DNA of 64,000 nt from Paracoccaceae bacterium. Lineage in GTDB: Bacteria > Pseudomonadota > Alphaproteobacteria > Rhodobacterales > Rhodobacteraceae. The position numbers were made by a program, and so were the translations under genes. Positions 45,558-56,587 of the stretch are shown piece by piece. The notes beneath the pieces were generated by a model. The model was not told where the DNA came from. It did not search any database and saw nothing but the letters and a program-made list of their open reading frames with translations. Position 1 is the first letter of the stretch, and each line of letters opens with the position of its first letter. The stretch covers positions 469,001 through 533,000 of the forward strand of contig JAJEHS010000006.1 in assembly GCA_022823605.1 (NCBI GenBank), read 5' to 3'.

Positions 45558-46298
45558 ATGGCAGGTCATTCAAAATGGGCTAACATTCAACACCGTAAGG
45601 GACGACAGGACGCCACACGGTCGAAGCTTTTTTCAAAGTTGTCGAGAGAAATTACAGTAGCTGCAAAAATGGGTGACCCGGACCCGGATAAAAATCCCAG
45701 GCTCCGCTTGGCAGTAAAGGAAGCCAAAAGCAATTCAGTTCCCAAGGATGTGATTGAAAGAGCAATAACCAAGGCTACTGGTGGCGATTCAGACGCATTG
45801 GAAGAGGTAAGGTATGAAGGTTACGGTCCTGCTGGAGTGGCTGTAATCGTAGAAGCACTTACCGATAACCGGAATCGAACCGCTTCATTTGTCAGGTCCA
45901 CTTTCGGAAAACTGGGGGGTAATCTGGCCGAAACCGGTGCGGTCAGTTTCATGTTCGAACGTAAGGGTGAAATTGTATTTTCAACTGAGGTAGGGGACGA
46001 GGACCTCGTTTTTGAAATTGCCACGGAAGCCGGGGCAGAAGATGTTGAATCAAGTGATGATGGCCACATAATCTATACTTCTGATACCGATCTTGCCTCA
46101 GTCTCCAACGAAATGGAAAAGGCATTGGGTGAAACAACCTCCACAAAACTTATCTGGAAACCCTCGACCACAACAAGTCTGGAACTGGAGAATGCCAGAA
46201 AGGTCATCAAGTTGATTGATACCCTTGAAGAGGATGATGATATTCAGAAGGTAACCAGCAATTTCGATATTCCGGAAGAATTTTTCGATCAACTTTGA
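45558..46298 (+). CDS. yebC: YebC/PmpR-family protein
   Basis: The 246-residue protein begins [18 protein letters not shown], the hallmark of the YebC family, with [20 protein letters not shown] in the middle. The family was long called transcriptional regulators; recent work links YebC homologues to translation of proline-rich stretches, which is notable given efp 2.5 kb away, though no link is shown here. ATG at 45558, with GGAG 8 bases upstream. In many bacteria yebC precedes ruvC; not here. Confidence 0.96.
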   Translation: MAGHSKWANIQHRKGRQDATRSKLFSKLSREITVAAKMGDPDPDKNPRLRLAVKEAKSNSVPKDVIERAITKATGGDSDALEEVRYEGYGPAGVAVIVEALTDNRNRTASFVRSTFGKLGGNLAETGAVSFMFERKGEIVFSTEVGDEDLVFEIATEAGAEDVESSDDGHIIYTSDTDLASVSNEMEKALGETTSTKLIWKPSTTTSLELENARKVIKLIDTLEEDDDIQKVTSNFDIPEEFFDQL

Positions 46299-46315
46299 AA
46301 TCTATTTGAGCCTAT

Positions 46316-46338
46316 ACAGGTTATTTGAATTTACCTGT
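46316..46338 (+). terminator. Weak hairpin after yebC
   Basis: ACAGGT (46316-46321) and ACCTGT (46333-46338) form a 6-bp stem around an 11-base loop, followed by GGTTTTCCC, so the T-run is short. This is a possible but poor terminator of yebC. Confidence 0.3.
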
Positions 46339-46390
46339 GGTTTTCCCATGCAATTTGATGTGTCAGTAGTCTGAATGAGAGTCATGCTTT

Positions 46391-47284
46391 GTGATACAAA
46401 TTGATGAACTCAGAAAATCTGGTATCCTGGTAGGGGTATTCTGGATGGTAGTTTCAGGCTTCAGCTTTGTAGCCGTTTATGCCATAGTTAAATTTTTGGG
46501 TACAGAGGTCCCCCCTGCCCAATCAGCCTTTCTCAGATACCTTCTTGGTTTGGTTTTTATAATCCCTGTCCTAAAGGAGTTTTTTCAAACCAAATTTACC
46601 CGGGAAGAATATGTCTTGTTCGCTATCAGAGGGGTTTTTCATACTATAGGTGTCATTTGCTGGTTTTATGCCATGACCGAAATCACGATGGCCGAGGTAA
46701 CCTCACTGAATTACCTTACCCCGGTATTACTTTCGCTGTCGGCAATCCTGATATTGGGAGAAGCCATTTCATTACGACGTATGTTGGCCATATTTATCGC
46801 CCTGGTTGGCACTCTATTGATACTTCGTCCCGGTTTCAGGGAATTGTCCCCTGGTCACCTTGCTATGATGGTCACAGTTGTTTCCTTTACAGTATCCTAC
46901 CTGATAGCCAAAAAGGCCACAGGTCGCCTCAATGCAGAAATGATAATTACGATGCTATCCCTCACGGTAACGGTTGGCTTGTTTCCCATTGCCGCTGTTG
47001 TATGGATTCCTCCCACAAATGAGCAACTCTTTTTGTTGTTTCTTGTGGCCTTTTTTGCCACGGCTGGCCATTATACCATGACCAAGGCATTCTACAGTGC
47101 TCCAGTAACAGCCACCCAGCCGGTCACCTTCCTGCAACTCGTTTGGGCCACGATGCTTGGAACCTTGCTATTTGCCGAACCAATCGATTTATGGGTGGTG
47201 ATGGGAGGAACTATTATTATCGGTTCAGTAACTTTTCTGGCCTGGAGAGAAGCCGTTTACCATTTAAGAAGCAAGACCAAATGA
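46391..47284 (+). CDS. EamA/DMT-superfamily transporter
   Basis: The 297-residue inner-membrane protein has about ten helices arranged as two EamA repeats (the second begins near residue 150, PGHLAMMVTVVSFTVSYLIA) with the family WFYAMTEITMAEVTSLNYLTP segment. EamA proteins export metabolites or drugs; the substrate is not predictable. The start is a GTG at 46391. It is convergent with the Bcr/CflA gene. Confidence 0.88.
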   Translation: MIQIDELRKSGILVGVFWMVVSGFSFVAVYAIVKFLGTEVPPAQSAFLRYLLGLVFIIPVLKEFFQTKFTREEYVLFAIRGVFHTIGVICWFYAMTEITMAEVTSLNYLTPVLLSLSAILILGEAISLRRMLAIFIALVGTLLILRPGFRELSPGHLAMMVTVVSFTVSYLIAKKATGRLNAEMIITMLSLTVTVGLFPIAAVVWIPPTNEQLFLLFLVAFFATAGHYTMTKAFYSAPVTATQPVTFLQLVWATMLGTLLFAEPIDLWVVMGGTIIIGSVTFLAWREAVYHLRSKTK

Positions 47285-47310
47285 TCTTGAAATAGCAGGG
47301 AGTATCAATC

Positions 47311-48555
47311 CTAGGTGATAGGGTTGGTTCGACTTCTAATAACAACATACCACCCGCTAATCAGGCCCATGATGACACAGAACAGCATTATGAAATAAAG
47401 TGGATATGGACCTGATTCCTTTGTCAACAGAGAACCAGCCAAAGCAGATAACCCCGAACCAATTCCGATCATTATTGCACCTCCGATTCCGGCAGCCGTA
47501 CCTGCAAGATGAGGTCTGACCGACAACATTCCGGCAGTAGCGTTGGGCATAATCAATCCGTTCCCGATTCCCATGAGGATAGCAAATCCAAAAAAACTAA
47601 GGGGGTGTGTTGAGCCAGCATATGTAGTCAGGATTGGTCCCGTTGGTCCTGTCAGGGTAATAATACAGCCAATTATGATCATCTTGTTTATTCCCAATCT
47701 GACTGACAGTTTGCCGGATAGGAAATTACCACTCATGTAGCCGAAGGCCGTCAGGCCAAAATAGAATCCCAATATGCCAGGACTCAATCCAAATATTTCA
47801 GACCCTACAAACGGTGCTCCTCCCAGAAAGGCAAAAAACACACCTGACGAAAAGGCAGCAACAAAACAATAGCCCCAGAAACGATGTGAACGGAACAGTT
47901 CCGGATATTCCCTGAACTGGGACCAGATATTCTCTTTTCTTGCGGGCAAGGTCTCACCAAGGTCCAGGTAGGATATAATCAGGGTTATTCCACCTATGAT
48001 CAGAAACAGGGAGAAGCTCGCTTTCCATCCGAAGGCCTCATCCAGAAAACCTCCGATCATTGGCCCAAGCATGGGTGCAACGGCCATGCCCATGGTAACA
48101 TAGCCAATCATGGAAGCTGCTTCGCTTGCAGGATAGAGATCCCTGACAATGGCCCTTGACAAAACCATACCGGTAACAATTACGGCTTGGCTCATGCGAA
48201 AGAACAGAAACAACTCGACATTTGGTGCCAACAAGCAACCCAGAGAGGCAATGAGAAACAGTGCGGCACCCCATAGAACGACCACCCGGCGGCCATAGAA
48301 ATCGGATATGGGTCCCACTATGACCTGCAATACGGCATTAACGAACAGATAGGTGGCGACCGAGAGCTGCATGACCCGGTAATCTGTTTGAAAATACTCG
48401 GTCATGTTGGGAAGGGAAGGAAGAAACAAGGTCATTGAAAGGGCCGGAAGGGCCGATAAAATGATCAAGGTCGAAATATGTGGTGGTGTTTTCCGGTCAA
48501 GAAATTTTGCTGCTGTTGTATCTGTCATATAATTTGCTTTGCGGTTTTTCCTCAC
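47311..48555 (-). CDS. Bcr/CflA-family MFS multidrug transporter
   Basis: The 414-residue protein has 12 predicted helices, MFS motif A as GPISDFYGRRVVVLWG, RAIVRDLYPASEAASMIGYV in helix 4-5, and the drug:H+ antiporter motif C (GMAVAPMLGPMIGG). This places it with DHA1 Bcr/CflA exporters. The ATG for MRKN is at 48555; an ATG nine codons in (MTDTTAAK) is an alternative. It is divergent from pccB. Confidence 0.88.
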   Translation of the reverse strand: MRKNRKANYMTDTTAAKFLDRKTPPHISTLIILSALPALSMTLFLPSLPNMTEYFQTDYRVMQLSVATYLFVNAVLQVIVGPISDFYGRRVVVLWGAALFLIASLGCLLAPNVELFLFFRMSQAVIVTGMVLSRAIVRDLYPASEAASMIGYVTMGMAVAPMLGPMIGGFLDEAFGWKASFSLFLIIGGITLIISYLDLGETLPARKENIWSQFREYPELFRSHRFWGYCFVAAFSSGVFFAFLGGAPFVGSEIFGLSPGILGFYFGLTAFGYMSGNFLSGKLSVRLGINKMIIIGCIITLTGPTGPILTTYAGSTHPLSFFGFAILMGIGNGLIMPNATAGMLSVRPHLAGTAAGIGGAIMIGIGSGLSALAGSLLTKESGPYPLYFIMLFCVIMGLISGWYVVIRSRTNPIT

Positions 48556-48681
48556 AAAACCGTACTATCTCACCTCAACCTGAAATCACTATTGATTGAA
48601 ATAAAAATTGATTAATTTAAACTTCGCTTCTTATCAAATAGCAATAATGTTTCTCAATTTGAATTTGAACTAGGCAATTTA

Positions 48682-50214
48682 ATGAATGATATAGTTTCAG
48701 AATTGGAAAGACGCCGCATTGAAGCCAGGAGCGGGGGTGGAGCCAAGAGAGTTGCAACTCAGCACAGCAAGGGAAAACTGACAGCCCGTGAAAGAATCGA
48801 GCTTTTGCTGGATGAAAATTCGTTTGAAGAATTTGACATGTTTGTGACCCACCGGTGTACGGATTTTGGCATGGAACAAACAAAATTCTCCGGTGATGGA
48901 GTGGTTACCGGTTGGGGTACGATCAATGGGCGAATGGTTTATGTTTTCAGCCAGGATTTTACGGTTTTTGGCGGTTCTCTCTCGGAAACCCATGCTGCCA
49001 AGATTTGCAAGATAATGGACATGGCTGTTCAGAACCAGGCCCCGGTAATCGGGTTGAATGATTCCGGAGGTGCCAGAATTCAGGAAGGTGTTGCATCCCT
49101 TGCAGGTTATGCGGAAGTGTTCCAAAGGAACATACTTGCCTCCGGTGTCATCCCTCAAATCAGCGTGATAATGGGTCCCTGTGCCGGGGGTGCGGTCTAT
49201 TCACCTGCAATGACCGACTTCATTTTCATGGTCCAGGACTCTTCCTACATGTTTGTAACCGGACCCGATGTTGTCAAGACAGTCACCAATGAAATCATCA
49301 CGGCCGAGGAATTGGGAGGGGCATCAACCCACACAACCAAATCTTCAGTTGCCGACGGAGCCTATTCCAACGATGTTGAAACCTTGGCTGAAGTCAGAAG
49401 GTTTTTTGATTTTCTTCCACTGAATAACAAGGACAAGTCACCAACCAGACCCTTCTATGACGACCCTGGACGGATAGAACACTCTCTTGATACCCTCGCC
49501 CCGGAGAATCCCAACGTACCCTATGACATGAAGGAATTGATCCTGAAAATTGCTGATGAAGGTGATCTGTTTGAGATAAAGGAGAATTTTGCCAAAAACA
49601 TAATTACCGGATTTATCAGACTTGAGGGTACTACCGTGGGAGTTGTAGCAAATCAACCCATGGTACTAGCCGGCTGTCTTGATATTGACAGCTCACGTAA
49701 GGCAGCGAGGTTTGTAAGATTTTGTGATTCCTTCGATATTCCCCTCCTTACGCTGGTAGATGTTCCCGGATTTCTTCCTGGAACTTCACAGGAATATGGT
49801 GGAATTATTGTCCATGGTGCGAAACTGCTCTTTGCCTTTGGGGAGGCAACCGTTCCCAAGGTAACCGTAATAACAAGAAAAGCCTATGGAGGTGCATATG
49901 ACGTCATGTCCTCGAAGCATCTTCGGGGAGATTACAATTATGCCTGGCCCAGTGCTCAGATTGCAGTCATGGGAGCAAAAGGTGCGGTTGAAATACTATA
50001 CCGCTCGGAGATAAATGACAGCGAACTGGTCAAGCAAAGAACCGAGGAATACGAGGACAGGTTTGCCAACCCATTTGTGGCTGCCGAAAAAGGTTTTATT
50101 GATGAAGTGATAATGCCTCATTCAACCAGGCTCCGGGTATGCAGGGCTTTTGCCACCTTAAGAAACAAGAAGGCCCAAAATCCTTGGAAAAAGCACGACA
50201 ATATACCTCTCTGA
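48682..50214 (+). CDS. pccB: Propionyl-CoA carboxylase beta subunit
   Basis: PccB is the carboxyltransferase half of propionyl-CoA carboxylase, moving CO2 from biotin to propionyl-CoA to form (S)-methylmalonyl-CoA. The 510-residue protein has [20 protein letters not shown] at the N-terminus, [55 protein letters not shown], and [19 protein letters not shown]. It starts at ATG 48682 and is followed 32 bases later by pccA, an operon. Confidence 0.96.
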   Translation: MNDIVSELERRRIEARSGGGAKRVATQHSKGKLTARERIELLLDENSFEEFDMFVTHRCTDFGMEQTKFSGDGVVTGWGTINGRMVYVFSQDFTVFGGSLSETHAAKICKIMDMAVQNQAPVIGLNDSGGARIQEGVASLAGYAEVFQRNILASGVIPQISVIMGPCAGGAVYSPAMTDFIFMVQDSSYMFVTGPDVVKTVTNEIITAEELGGASTHTTKSSVADGAYSNDVETLAEVRRFFDFLPLNNKDKSPTRPFYDDPGRIEHSLDTLAPENPNVPYDMKELILKIADEGDLFEIKENFAKNIITGFIRLEGTTVGVVANQPMVLAGCLDIDSSRKAARFVRFCDSFDIPLLTLVDVPGFLPGTSQEYGGIIVHGAKLLFAFGEATVPKVTVITRKAYGGAYDVMSSKHLRGDYNYAWPSAQIAVMGAKGAVEILYRSEINDSELVKQRTEEYEDRFANPFVAAEKGFIDEVIMPHSTRLRVCRAFATLRNKKAQNPWKKHDNIPL

Positions 50215-50246
50215 TTCAATTATCCAGATAAGCAAAGGCATGAAAG

Positions 50247-52247
50247 TTGTTTGAAAAAATTTTAATAGCTAACCGGGGTGAAATAGCCTGTCGGGTTATC
50301 AAATCAGCAAAATCCCTTGGCATAAAAACCGTTGCTATTTATTCGGAAGCTGATAAAAACTCCCTGCACGTTCAAATGGCTGATGAAGCAGTCTTTATTG
50401 GTCCTCCTCCGGTCAATCAATCCTATATTCTGATCGACAATATCATTGAAGCAATCGCCAAGACCGGGGCTGATGCCGTTCATCCGGGCTATGGGTTTCT
50501 TTCGGAAAATTCCCAATTTGCCAAAAGGCTGGAAGAAGTCGGTATCACCTTTATAGGACCACCTGTAAAGGCCATCGAAGCCATGGGTGACAAAATTGCA
50601 TCCAAGAAAATTGCCCATGAATCCGGAGTTTCCACTGTTCCGGGCTATCTGGGGGAAATCAACTCGTCAGAACATGCGCTGGAAATCGCCTGTGAAATTG
50701 GTTTTCCAGTCATGATCAAGGCTTCTGCCGGAGGTGGTGGTAAGGGTATGCGTATTGCCTGGGACAAGGAAGGAGTTGCCGAGGGTTACCAATCATCCCG
50801 AAATGAAGCATCAAGTTCTTTTGGCGATGACCGCTTACTGATCGAAAAATTTATCACCTCACCTCGCCATATCGAGATTCAGGTACTGGGTGACAAACAC
50901 GGGAATTTCGTATACCTCAATGAACGAGAATGCTCCATCCAGCGCAGAAACCAGAAGGTTATCGAAGAAGCTCCCTCACCTTTCCTGAACCAGAATACCA
51001 GAAAGGCCATGGGAAACCAGGCCGTGAGTTTGGCTAAGGCAGTTGATTACTTTTCGGCAGGAACAGTGGAATTCATTGTTGATAGTGACCAGAACTTTTA
51101 CTTCCTTGAAATGAACACCCGATTGCAGGTTGAACATCCCGTTACCGAACTCATCACGGGAGTGGATTTGGTCAAGGAGATGATCAATGTAGCCGATGGG
51201 AAAGAATTGTCCCTGACCCAGGAACAGGTTGGGATTGATGGTTGGGCCTTTGAGTCCAGGGTCTATGCCGAGGATCCAAGAAGAAATTTTCTTCCTTCAA
51301 TCGGACGAATAACCAAATATAGCCCACCAGCCGAGTTCAATGATGGTACCAATGCCATCAGGAATGATACGGGCGTTTTTGAAGGAGGCGAGATTAGTGT
51401 GCATTATGATCCGATGATCGCCAAACTTTGCACCTGGTCCAATGATCGCTTATCGGCCATTGATACTATGCGAAAGGCACTTGATTCTTTCGAAATTGAA
51501 GGTATTACCAGTAATATCTCCTTTCTGTCGGCCGTCTTCGATCATTCCAAATTCATAAGTGGTGATATAACCACTGGCTTTATTGAAGAGGAATTTGCTG
51601 AAGGTTTTTCCGGTGTTGAACACTCTGAGGAAACAATTGAGAGGATTGCCTCCTGTGTCACCATGATGCATCGCTTTTCCGAAATCCGGCGAACAAGAAT
51701 TTCGGGCCGGTTGGCCAACCATATGCGCAAGGTAGGTAATGACTGGATCGCTAGGATCAATCAAACAGAACTGAACATCTCCCTTGACCCATTCGTGAAT
51801 GGATGCAGGGTCAACGTGAACAATGCCAGGGAATTGACAATTACCTCTACATGGACCCCGGGCAAGACCCTGGCAGAATTTGATATTGGAGGTGACCAGA
51901 TACAGTTGCGGGTCAAACCCATTTCCGAAGGTTATCATATTGAATACCGGGGAGCTGAACTGGATGTGCTCGTCCGTACCGGTCGGCAACAGGAACTGGG
52001 CTCATACATGAAGGAAAAGGAACTGCCTGATACAAGCAAATATCTGCTTTGTCCCATGCCCGGATTGATTACGGAAATCCATGTCTCGGTAGGTGATAAG
52101 GTTGAAGAAGGTCAACCCTTGAGTACCGTAGAGGCAATGAAAATGGAAAATGTTCTGAAGGCTAGCCGAAAGGGAACAATCAAATCCATAGCCGTATCAC
52201 CTGGTAGTTCCCTGACAGTCGATCAGGTAATACTTGAATTCGAATAA
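50247..52247 (+). CDS. pccA: Propionyl-CoA carboxylase alpha subunit (biotin carboxylase and biotin carrier)
   Basis: The 666-residue protein has an N-terminal biotin carboxylase (KILIANRGEIACRVIKSAKS; GGGGKGMRIAWD; the ATP-grasp EMNTRLQVEHPVTELITG), a PccA-type BT domain, and a C-terminal biotinyl domain with the biotin lysine in STVEAMKMENVLKA near residue 635. The start is TTG at 50247 with AAAGG upstream; no ATG fits the conserved MFEKILIANRGEI start. Acts with PccB as an a6b6 cytoplasmic complex. Confidence 0.95.
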   Translation: MFEKILIANRGEIACRVIKSAKSLGIKTVAIYSEADKNSLHVQMADEAVFIGPPPVNQSYILIDNIIEAIAKTGADAVHPGYGFLSENSQFAKRLEEVGITFIGPPVKAIEAMGDKIASKKIAHESGVSTVPGYLGEINSSEHALEIACEIGFPVMIKASAGGGGKGMRIAWDKEGVAEGYQSSRNEASSSFGDDRLLIEKFITSPRHIEIQVLGDKHGNFVYLNERECSIQRRNQKVIEEAPSPFLNQNTRKAMGNQAVSLAKAVDYFSAGTVEFIVDSDQNFYFLEMNTRLQVEHPVTELITGVDLVKEMINVADGKELSLTQEQVGIDGWAFESRVYAEDPRRNFLPSIGRITKYSPPAEFNDGTNAIRNDTGVFEGGEISVHYDPMIAKLCTWSNDRLSAIDTMRKALDSFEIEGITSNISFLSAVFDHSKFISGDITTGFIEEEFAEGFSGVEHSEETIERIASCVTMMHRFSEIRRTRISGRLANHMRKVGNDWIARINQTELNISLDPFVNGCRVNVNNARELTITSTWTPGKTLAEFDIGGDQIQLRVKPISEGYHIEYRGAELDVLVRTGRQQELGSYMKEKELPDTSKYLLCPMPGLITEIHVSVGDKVEEGQPLSTVEAMKMENVLKASRKGTIKSIAVSPGSSLTVDQVILEFE

Positions 52248-52271
52248 GCGTCCTGAACTTGGGGCTGAAGC

Positions 52272-52730
52272 CTAGTTTTTTGCCCTGAGTTCCTGTTGTC
52301 TTATCGGAAATTTGTCGATTGTATTGCTGATTTCCCTGACATTCCATGTCGTTGGTTTTCTGAGATAGATCGTTCCATCCTTGCCGATCAATAAAATGGC
52401 AAAACCCCTAGGACGCAATTCGGTACGAATCGCACTTTCGGCATCGGGACTGTAATCAAGTAACACAACGACTTCTCTTTCTACCAGATTTTCTACTCCC
52501 TCTTCGAGAAATTCCAACTGTTCTATGTAATTCGGGTCAAATGGCGAATCAGAAAAAATAATGAAAAGTCTTTTTTGCCAGAGAAACTCATCAATGGTAA
52601 GCCCGATATTTTCCTCTACTGTCAAATCGGTTATATCCAGACTAATTGCAGAATCTTCCTGACCCCAACCCCCCGAAGGTAGTAGCAACGAGAATATTGG
52701 TGCCAGAAAAAATGTGATAACGGGTTTCAT
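52272..52730 (-). CDS. DUF4174 secreted protein
   Basis: The 152-residue precursor has a signal peptide (about 23 residues, cleavage likely after GWG-Q) and a DUF4174 thioredoxin-like domain: LTIDEFLWQKRLFIIFSDSP, VVVLLDYSP, IRTELRPRGFAILLIGKDG, and a C-terminal KPTTWNVREISNTID. No CxxC is present, so it is not a classical redoxin. It sits on the opposite strand between pccA and mcm, a location also seen in Rhodobacterales. Function is unknown. Confidence 0.8.
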   Translation of the reverse strand: MKPVITFFLAPIFSLLLPSGGWGQEDSAISLDITDLTVEENIGLTIDEFLWQKRLFIIFSDSPFDPNYIEQLEFLEEGVENLVEREVVVLLDYSPDAESAIRTELRPRGFAILLIGKDGTIYLRKPTTWNVREISNTIDKFPIRQQELRAKN

Positions 52731-52927
52731 TTTTGATATTTAGTCATGAAGAAATACAAATTTGCAATTGATTTGAACTCAAAATCTGGAAAACATTTAA
52801 TAACTTCAACCTCTACAATATATGTAGATTTAAGGAAATTATCACTAATCTTGGGTCATTTTCCTGTTAAGTGTCCAAGATCTGCCCTGAAAATCAAACC
52901 AGTATCAAAATAAATCCGGTAAATCGA

Positions 52928-55057
52928 ATGACAAAAAATTTAAGTGGATGGAAGCAAAGAGCCAGTAAGGAACTTCGGGGACAAGACCCCGAAGAACTCA
53001 ACAAGGTTACGCTTGAAGACATCGTTGTAAAACCCCTTTACAGCAAAGAAGATCTGGTGGATAATCCCAATCTCGATTCCCTCCCAGGAGAAGAACCCTT
53101 CCTCAGGGGACCGAGAGCAACCATGTATACAGGGAGACCCTGGACCATCAGACAATATGCCGGTTTTTCCACGGCCGAGGAATCCAATGCTTTCTACAGG
53201 AAAGCACTTGAAGGAGGCCAACAGGGTATATCAGTCGCTTTTGACCTGGCAACCCATCGGGGCTATGACAGTGACCATCCCAGAGTGGAAGGCGATGTAG
53301 GCAAGGCTGGAGTAGCAATAGATTCAGTTGAGGATATGAAGATTTTGTTTGAGGACATTCCCCTGGACAAGGTCTCTGTCTCAATGACCATGAACGGAGC
53401 CGTGATACCAGTCATGGCCAATTACATTGTCGCCGGGGAGGAACAGGGAGTACCTCGTGAAAAACTGTCCGGTACAATTCAAAACGACATTTTGAAAGAG
53501 TTCATGGTTCGAAATACCTATATTTACCCACCTGAACCTTCAATGCGTATTGTCGGTGATATCATCGCCTTTACCAGCAGGGAAATGCCGAAGTTCAATT
53601 CAATTTCGATTTCCGGATATCACATGCAGGAGGCCGGAGCAAACATCGTACAGGAACTTGCCTATACTCTTGCTGATGGTAGGGAGTATGTCAGGGCAGC
53701 AATCTCTCGCGGACTTGATGTCGATGGCTTCGCTGGAAGATTGTCCTTCTTCTTCGCGATAGGAATGAATTTTTTCATGGAGATTGCCAAATTGAGGGCT
53801 GCACGGGTACTCTGGCACAGGATCATGTCAGAATTCAATCCCCTGAATCCCCGCTCCAAAATGTTACGAACCCATTGCCAGACAAGTGGAGTCAGCCTGC
53901 AGGCTCAGGACCCCTACAACAATGTCATCAGAACCTCCTATGAAGCCTTGGCTGCCGTATTGGGAGGAACACAGTCCCTTCATACAAATGCGCTTGATGA
54001 AGCAATCGCCCTGCCAACGGAATTTTCGGCCAGAATTGCCCGCAATACCCAGTTGATTCTTCAGGAGGAAATGGGAATCACGGATACGGTTGATCCCCTT
54101 GCCGGATCCTACTATGTGGAAACACTGACCAATGAAATTATTGAAAAATCATGGTCCCTGCTGGAAGAAGTGGATGAAATGGGAGGCATGGTCAAGGCCA
54201 TTAATTCCGGTCTGCCAAAACTCAGGATTGAAGAGACTGCAGCCCGTCGCCAGGCCATGATAGATACGGGAGAGGAAGTCATCGTTGGTGTCAACAAATA
54301 TCAACCTCGGGAGGAAGAGGAGATGGACATCAGGATGATTGAAAACCACAAGGTTAGGGAAGAACAGGTTGCCAAACTGACAAAAATCAAGGCTTCAAGA
54401 AATGAAGAGAAATGTCAACAGGCTCTTCAGAAGCTGAAAGATGCCGCAACGGGAGATGACAATATACTCACGGCTGCAATTGAAGCCTCCAGGGAACGAG
54501 CCACGGTTGGGGAAATCTCATTGGCCCTAGAGGAAATATACGGAAGGCATTTTGCCAATCCCAATACCCTTACCGGTGTTTACGGGAATGCCCTGAAGGA
54601 GGATGAGGAATTCAGGAATATTCAGAATTTGGTTAACGATTTTGCCAAGCTGGAGGGACGACAACCACGAATATTGGTTACAAAAATGGGACAGGATGGG
54701 CATGACAGGGGTGCCAGGGTCATTGCTACTGCATTTGCTGATCTTGGTTTTGACGTAGATATTGGGCCACTCTTTCAAACTCCTGAAGAAGCTGCCAGGG
54801 ATGCCATAGACAATGACGTTCATGTTATCGGTGTGAGTTCGCAAGCAGCCGGTCATACCACACTTGCTCCCAAGCTTATCGAACATTTGAAACGGGAAGG
54901 AGCGGGTGACAAAATCGTTATTTGTGGAGGTGTAATCCCCAAACAGGATCACCAATTCCTTTTTGACGCCGGTGTCAAGGCTGTATTTGGTCCAGGAACC
55001 AAGATTACCGATGCAGCTTGTGAAGTGATGGCTTTACTCAACGCCCAACGAAACTAG
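52928..55057 (+). CDS. Methylmalonyl-CoA mutase (single-chain type)
   Basis: The B12 enzyme isomerises (R)-methylmalonyl-CoA to succinyl-CoA. With the ATG at 52928 it has 709 residues, the usual length; a GTG at 52871 would add 19 residues unlike the family. The N-terminal TIM-barrel has [20 protein letters not shown] and [19 protein letters not shown]; the C-terminal cobalamin domain has the cofactor histidine in [15 protein letters not shown] (DxHxxG) and [14 protein letters not shown]. The upstream region holds no recognisable cobalamin riboswitch. Confidence 0.96.
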   Translation: MTKNLSGWKQRASKELRGQDPEELNKVTLEDIVVKPLYSKEDLVDNPNLDSLPGEEPFLRGPRATMYTGRPWTIRQYAGFSTAEESNAFYRKALEGGQQGISVAFDLATHRGYDSDHPRVEGDVGKAGVAIDSVEDMKILFEDIPLDKVSVSMTMNGAVIPVMANYIVAGEEQGVPREKLSGTIQNDILKEFMVRNTYIYPPEPSMRIVGDIIAFTSREMPKFNSISISGYHMQEAGANIVQELAYTLADGREYVRAAISRGLDVDGFAGRLSFFFAIGMNFFMEIAKLRAARVLWHRIMSEFNPLNPRSKMLRTHCQTSGVSLQAQDPYNNVIRTSYEALAAVLGGTQSLHTNALDEAIALPTEFSARIARNTQLILQEEMGITDTVDPLAGSYYVETLTNEIIEKSWSLLEEVDEMGGMVKAINSGLPKLRIEETAARRQAMIDTGEEVIVGVNKYQPREEEEMDIRMIENHKVREEQVAKLTKIKASRNEEKCQQALQKLKDAATGDDNILTAAIEASRERATVGEISLALEEIYGRHFANPNTLTGVYGNALKEDEEFRNIQNLVNDFAKLEGRQPRILVTKMGQDGHDRGARVIATAFADLGFDVDIGPLFQTPEEAARDAIDNDVHVIGVSSQAAGHTTLAPKLIEHLKREGAGDKIVICGGVIPKQDHQFLFDAGVKAVFGPGTKITDAACEVMALLNAQRN

Positions 55058-55072
55058 TAAGTTTTCAAATCA

Positions 55073-56458
55073 TTACAGAAGGACTGCTGCAGCCAGTCCA
55101 AGAAAAGCAAAAAAGCCGATTACATCCGTTACTGTCGTTACAAAAACACTGGAAGCAACCGCAGGGTCAATATCGACTTTTTCCAGGGCCAGTGGGATCA
55201 ATATACCTGAAAGGCCTGCCACCACCATATTCACGATCATGGCCAGCCCCAGAACAATACCGAGAATTGTATCACCAAACCAGATATATCCGACCCCACC
55301 AACAATCAAGGCAAACATGATGCCGTTTATCAAACCTACCCAAAACTCTCTTCTTATGACCCGGAAGGAATTCAAGCCGGTCAAGTCCTTGGTTGCCAAT
55401 GCTCTTACGGCAACAGTCAGTGATTGTGTTCCTGCATTACCCCCCATGGAGGCAACGATCGGCATCAGAACCGCAAGGGCTACAATTGCTTCTATTGTTT
55501 CAGTGAATTGGGCAATGACCATTGAGGCCAATATTGCCGTTACCAGATTGATCAACAACCAAGGCAGTCTTTGTCTGGCAATGCCAAATACCCTGTCGGT
55601 AAGGCTTTCATCACCAACCCCACCGAGCCTCATTAAATCCTCTTCAGCCTCTTCATCAAGGACACCCATGGCATCATCTATCGTTATAACTCCCACGACC
55701 CGGTTGTTTTCATCGACAACAGGAGCAGAAATCAGATGGTACTGGTTGAAGGCATAAGCCACGTCATGTTGATCCTCCAGTACGGGAAAGGTCCTGAAAT
55801 CCTCATCGGCGATCGAAGCCAGTTCAACATTACGATGGGAAGACATCAATCGTCCCAGTGAAACATGATACAAGGGCTCTATCTTAGGCGAGACCACCAG
55901 GATATGATAAAATTCCTCGGGTAAATTCTCCGAACTTCTTATTTTGTCAATGGCTTGACCTACATTCCAGCCCTCGGGAAGCATGACGAATTTTCTTTGC
56001 ATCAATCGTCCGGCAGTATCCTCTGGGTAATTGAGAGACATCTGCACAGCAGCAAGCTCGGTCTCATCCAAGGCACCCAGAAATATATCCTGTTGCCTGG
56101 TTTCGAGGTCTTCAACAATATCAACGATTTCATCCGATTCGAGATCGCCAACCGAACTTGCGATTTGATTCGGATGGAGCAGCGATACGATCTCGTCCCT
56201 GATTTTTTCTTCCACCTCGGAGAGAACTTCCAAATCAAAGTCCGGACCCCAAAGTGTTACCAGCCCTTCTCTGGTGTCGGCATCAAATTGTTCGAGCAAA
56301 TCGGCAATATCGGCTTCATGGATATCCTCAAACAGCTGTTTCAGAAGTGCCCTGTCTTTGGTTTCAATGGCGGAAAGAACAGATTCAACCAGATTTGAGT
56401 TCAACTCATATGAAGTTTCCGAACTGGAAATATTTTCGACCATGCTTCCCTCCATCAC
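55073..56458 (-). CDS. mgtE: Magnesium transporter MgtE
   Basis: MgtE is a dimeric inner-membrane Mg2+ channel gated by its cytoplasmic domains. The 461-residue protein has an N-terminal MgtE domain (about residues 20-140), a CBS pair (residues about 145-270, with APVVDENNRVVGVITIDDAM), a connecting helix and five membrane helices beginning near residue 300 with the PIVASMGGNAGTQSLTVAVR filter region. The first codon appears to be GTG followed directly by ATG; either may be used. It is divergent from guaD and convergent on mcm. Confidence 0.93.
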   Translation of the reverse strand: MMEGSMVENISSSETSYELNSNLVESVLSAIETKDRALLKQLFEDIHEADIADLLEQFDADTREGLVTLWGPDFDLEVLSEVEEKIRDEIVSLLHPNQIASSVGDLESDEIVDIVEDLETRQQDIFLGALDETELAAVQMSLNYPEDTAGRLMQRKFVMLPEGWNVGQAIDKIRSSENLPEEFYHILVVSPKIEPLYHVSLGRLMSSHRNVELASIADEDFRTFPVLEDQHDVAYAFNQYHLISAPVVDENNRVVGVITIDDAMGVLDEEAEEDLMRLGGVGDESLTDRVFGIARQRLPWLLINLVTAILASMVIAQFTETIEAIVALAVLMPIVASMGGNAGTQSLTVAVRALATKDLTGLNSFRVIRREFWVGLINGIMFALIVGGVGYIWFGDTILGIVLGLAMIVNMVVAGLSGILIPLALEKVDIDPAVASSVFVTTVTDVIGFFAFLGLAAAVLL

Positions 56459-56587
56459 CTATTCAGTGATTTGATTAACTTACAATCTGGTGTTAAGGCT
56501 AGTACTTTTTGTACGATATTTCTTGGGGCTTCAAATTACTTGCTTATGATATTGTACCAATACGAAAAATAAATATGAAATTTTGAA

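Noticed and set aside
52871-52927. GTG start giving 19 extra residues on methylmalonyl-CoA mutase
   Set aside because: The extra residues do not match the family N-terminus, and the ATG at 52928 gives the usual 709-residue length, although neither start has a strong ribosome-binding site.
56459-56587. Purine riboswitch upstream of guaD; cobalamin riboswitch upstream of mcm
   Set aside because: Neither leader has the conserved core helices or B12-box sequence; both are short and AT-rich.
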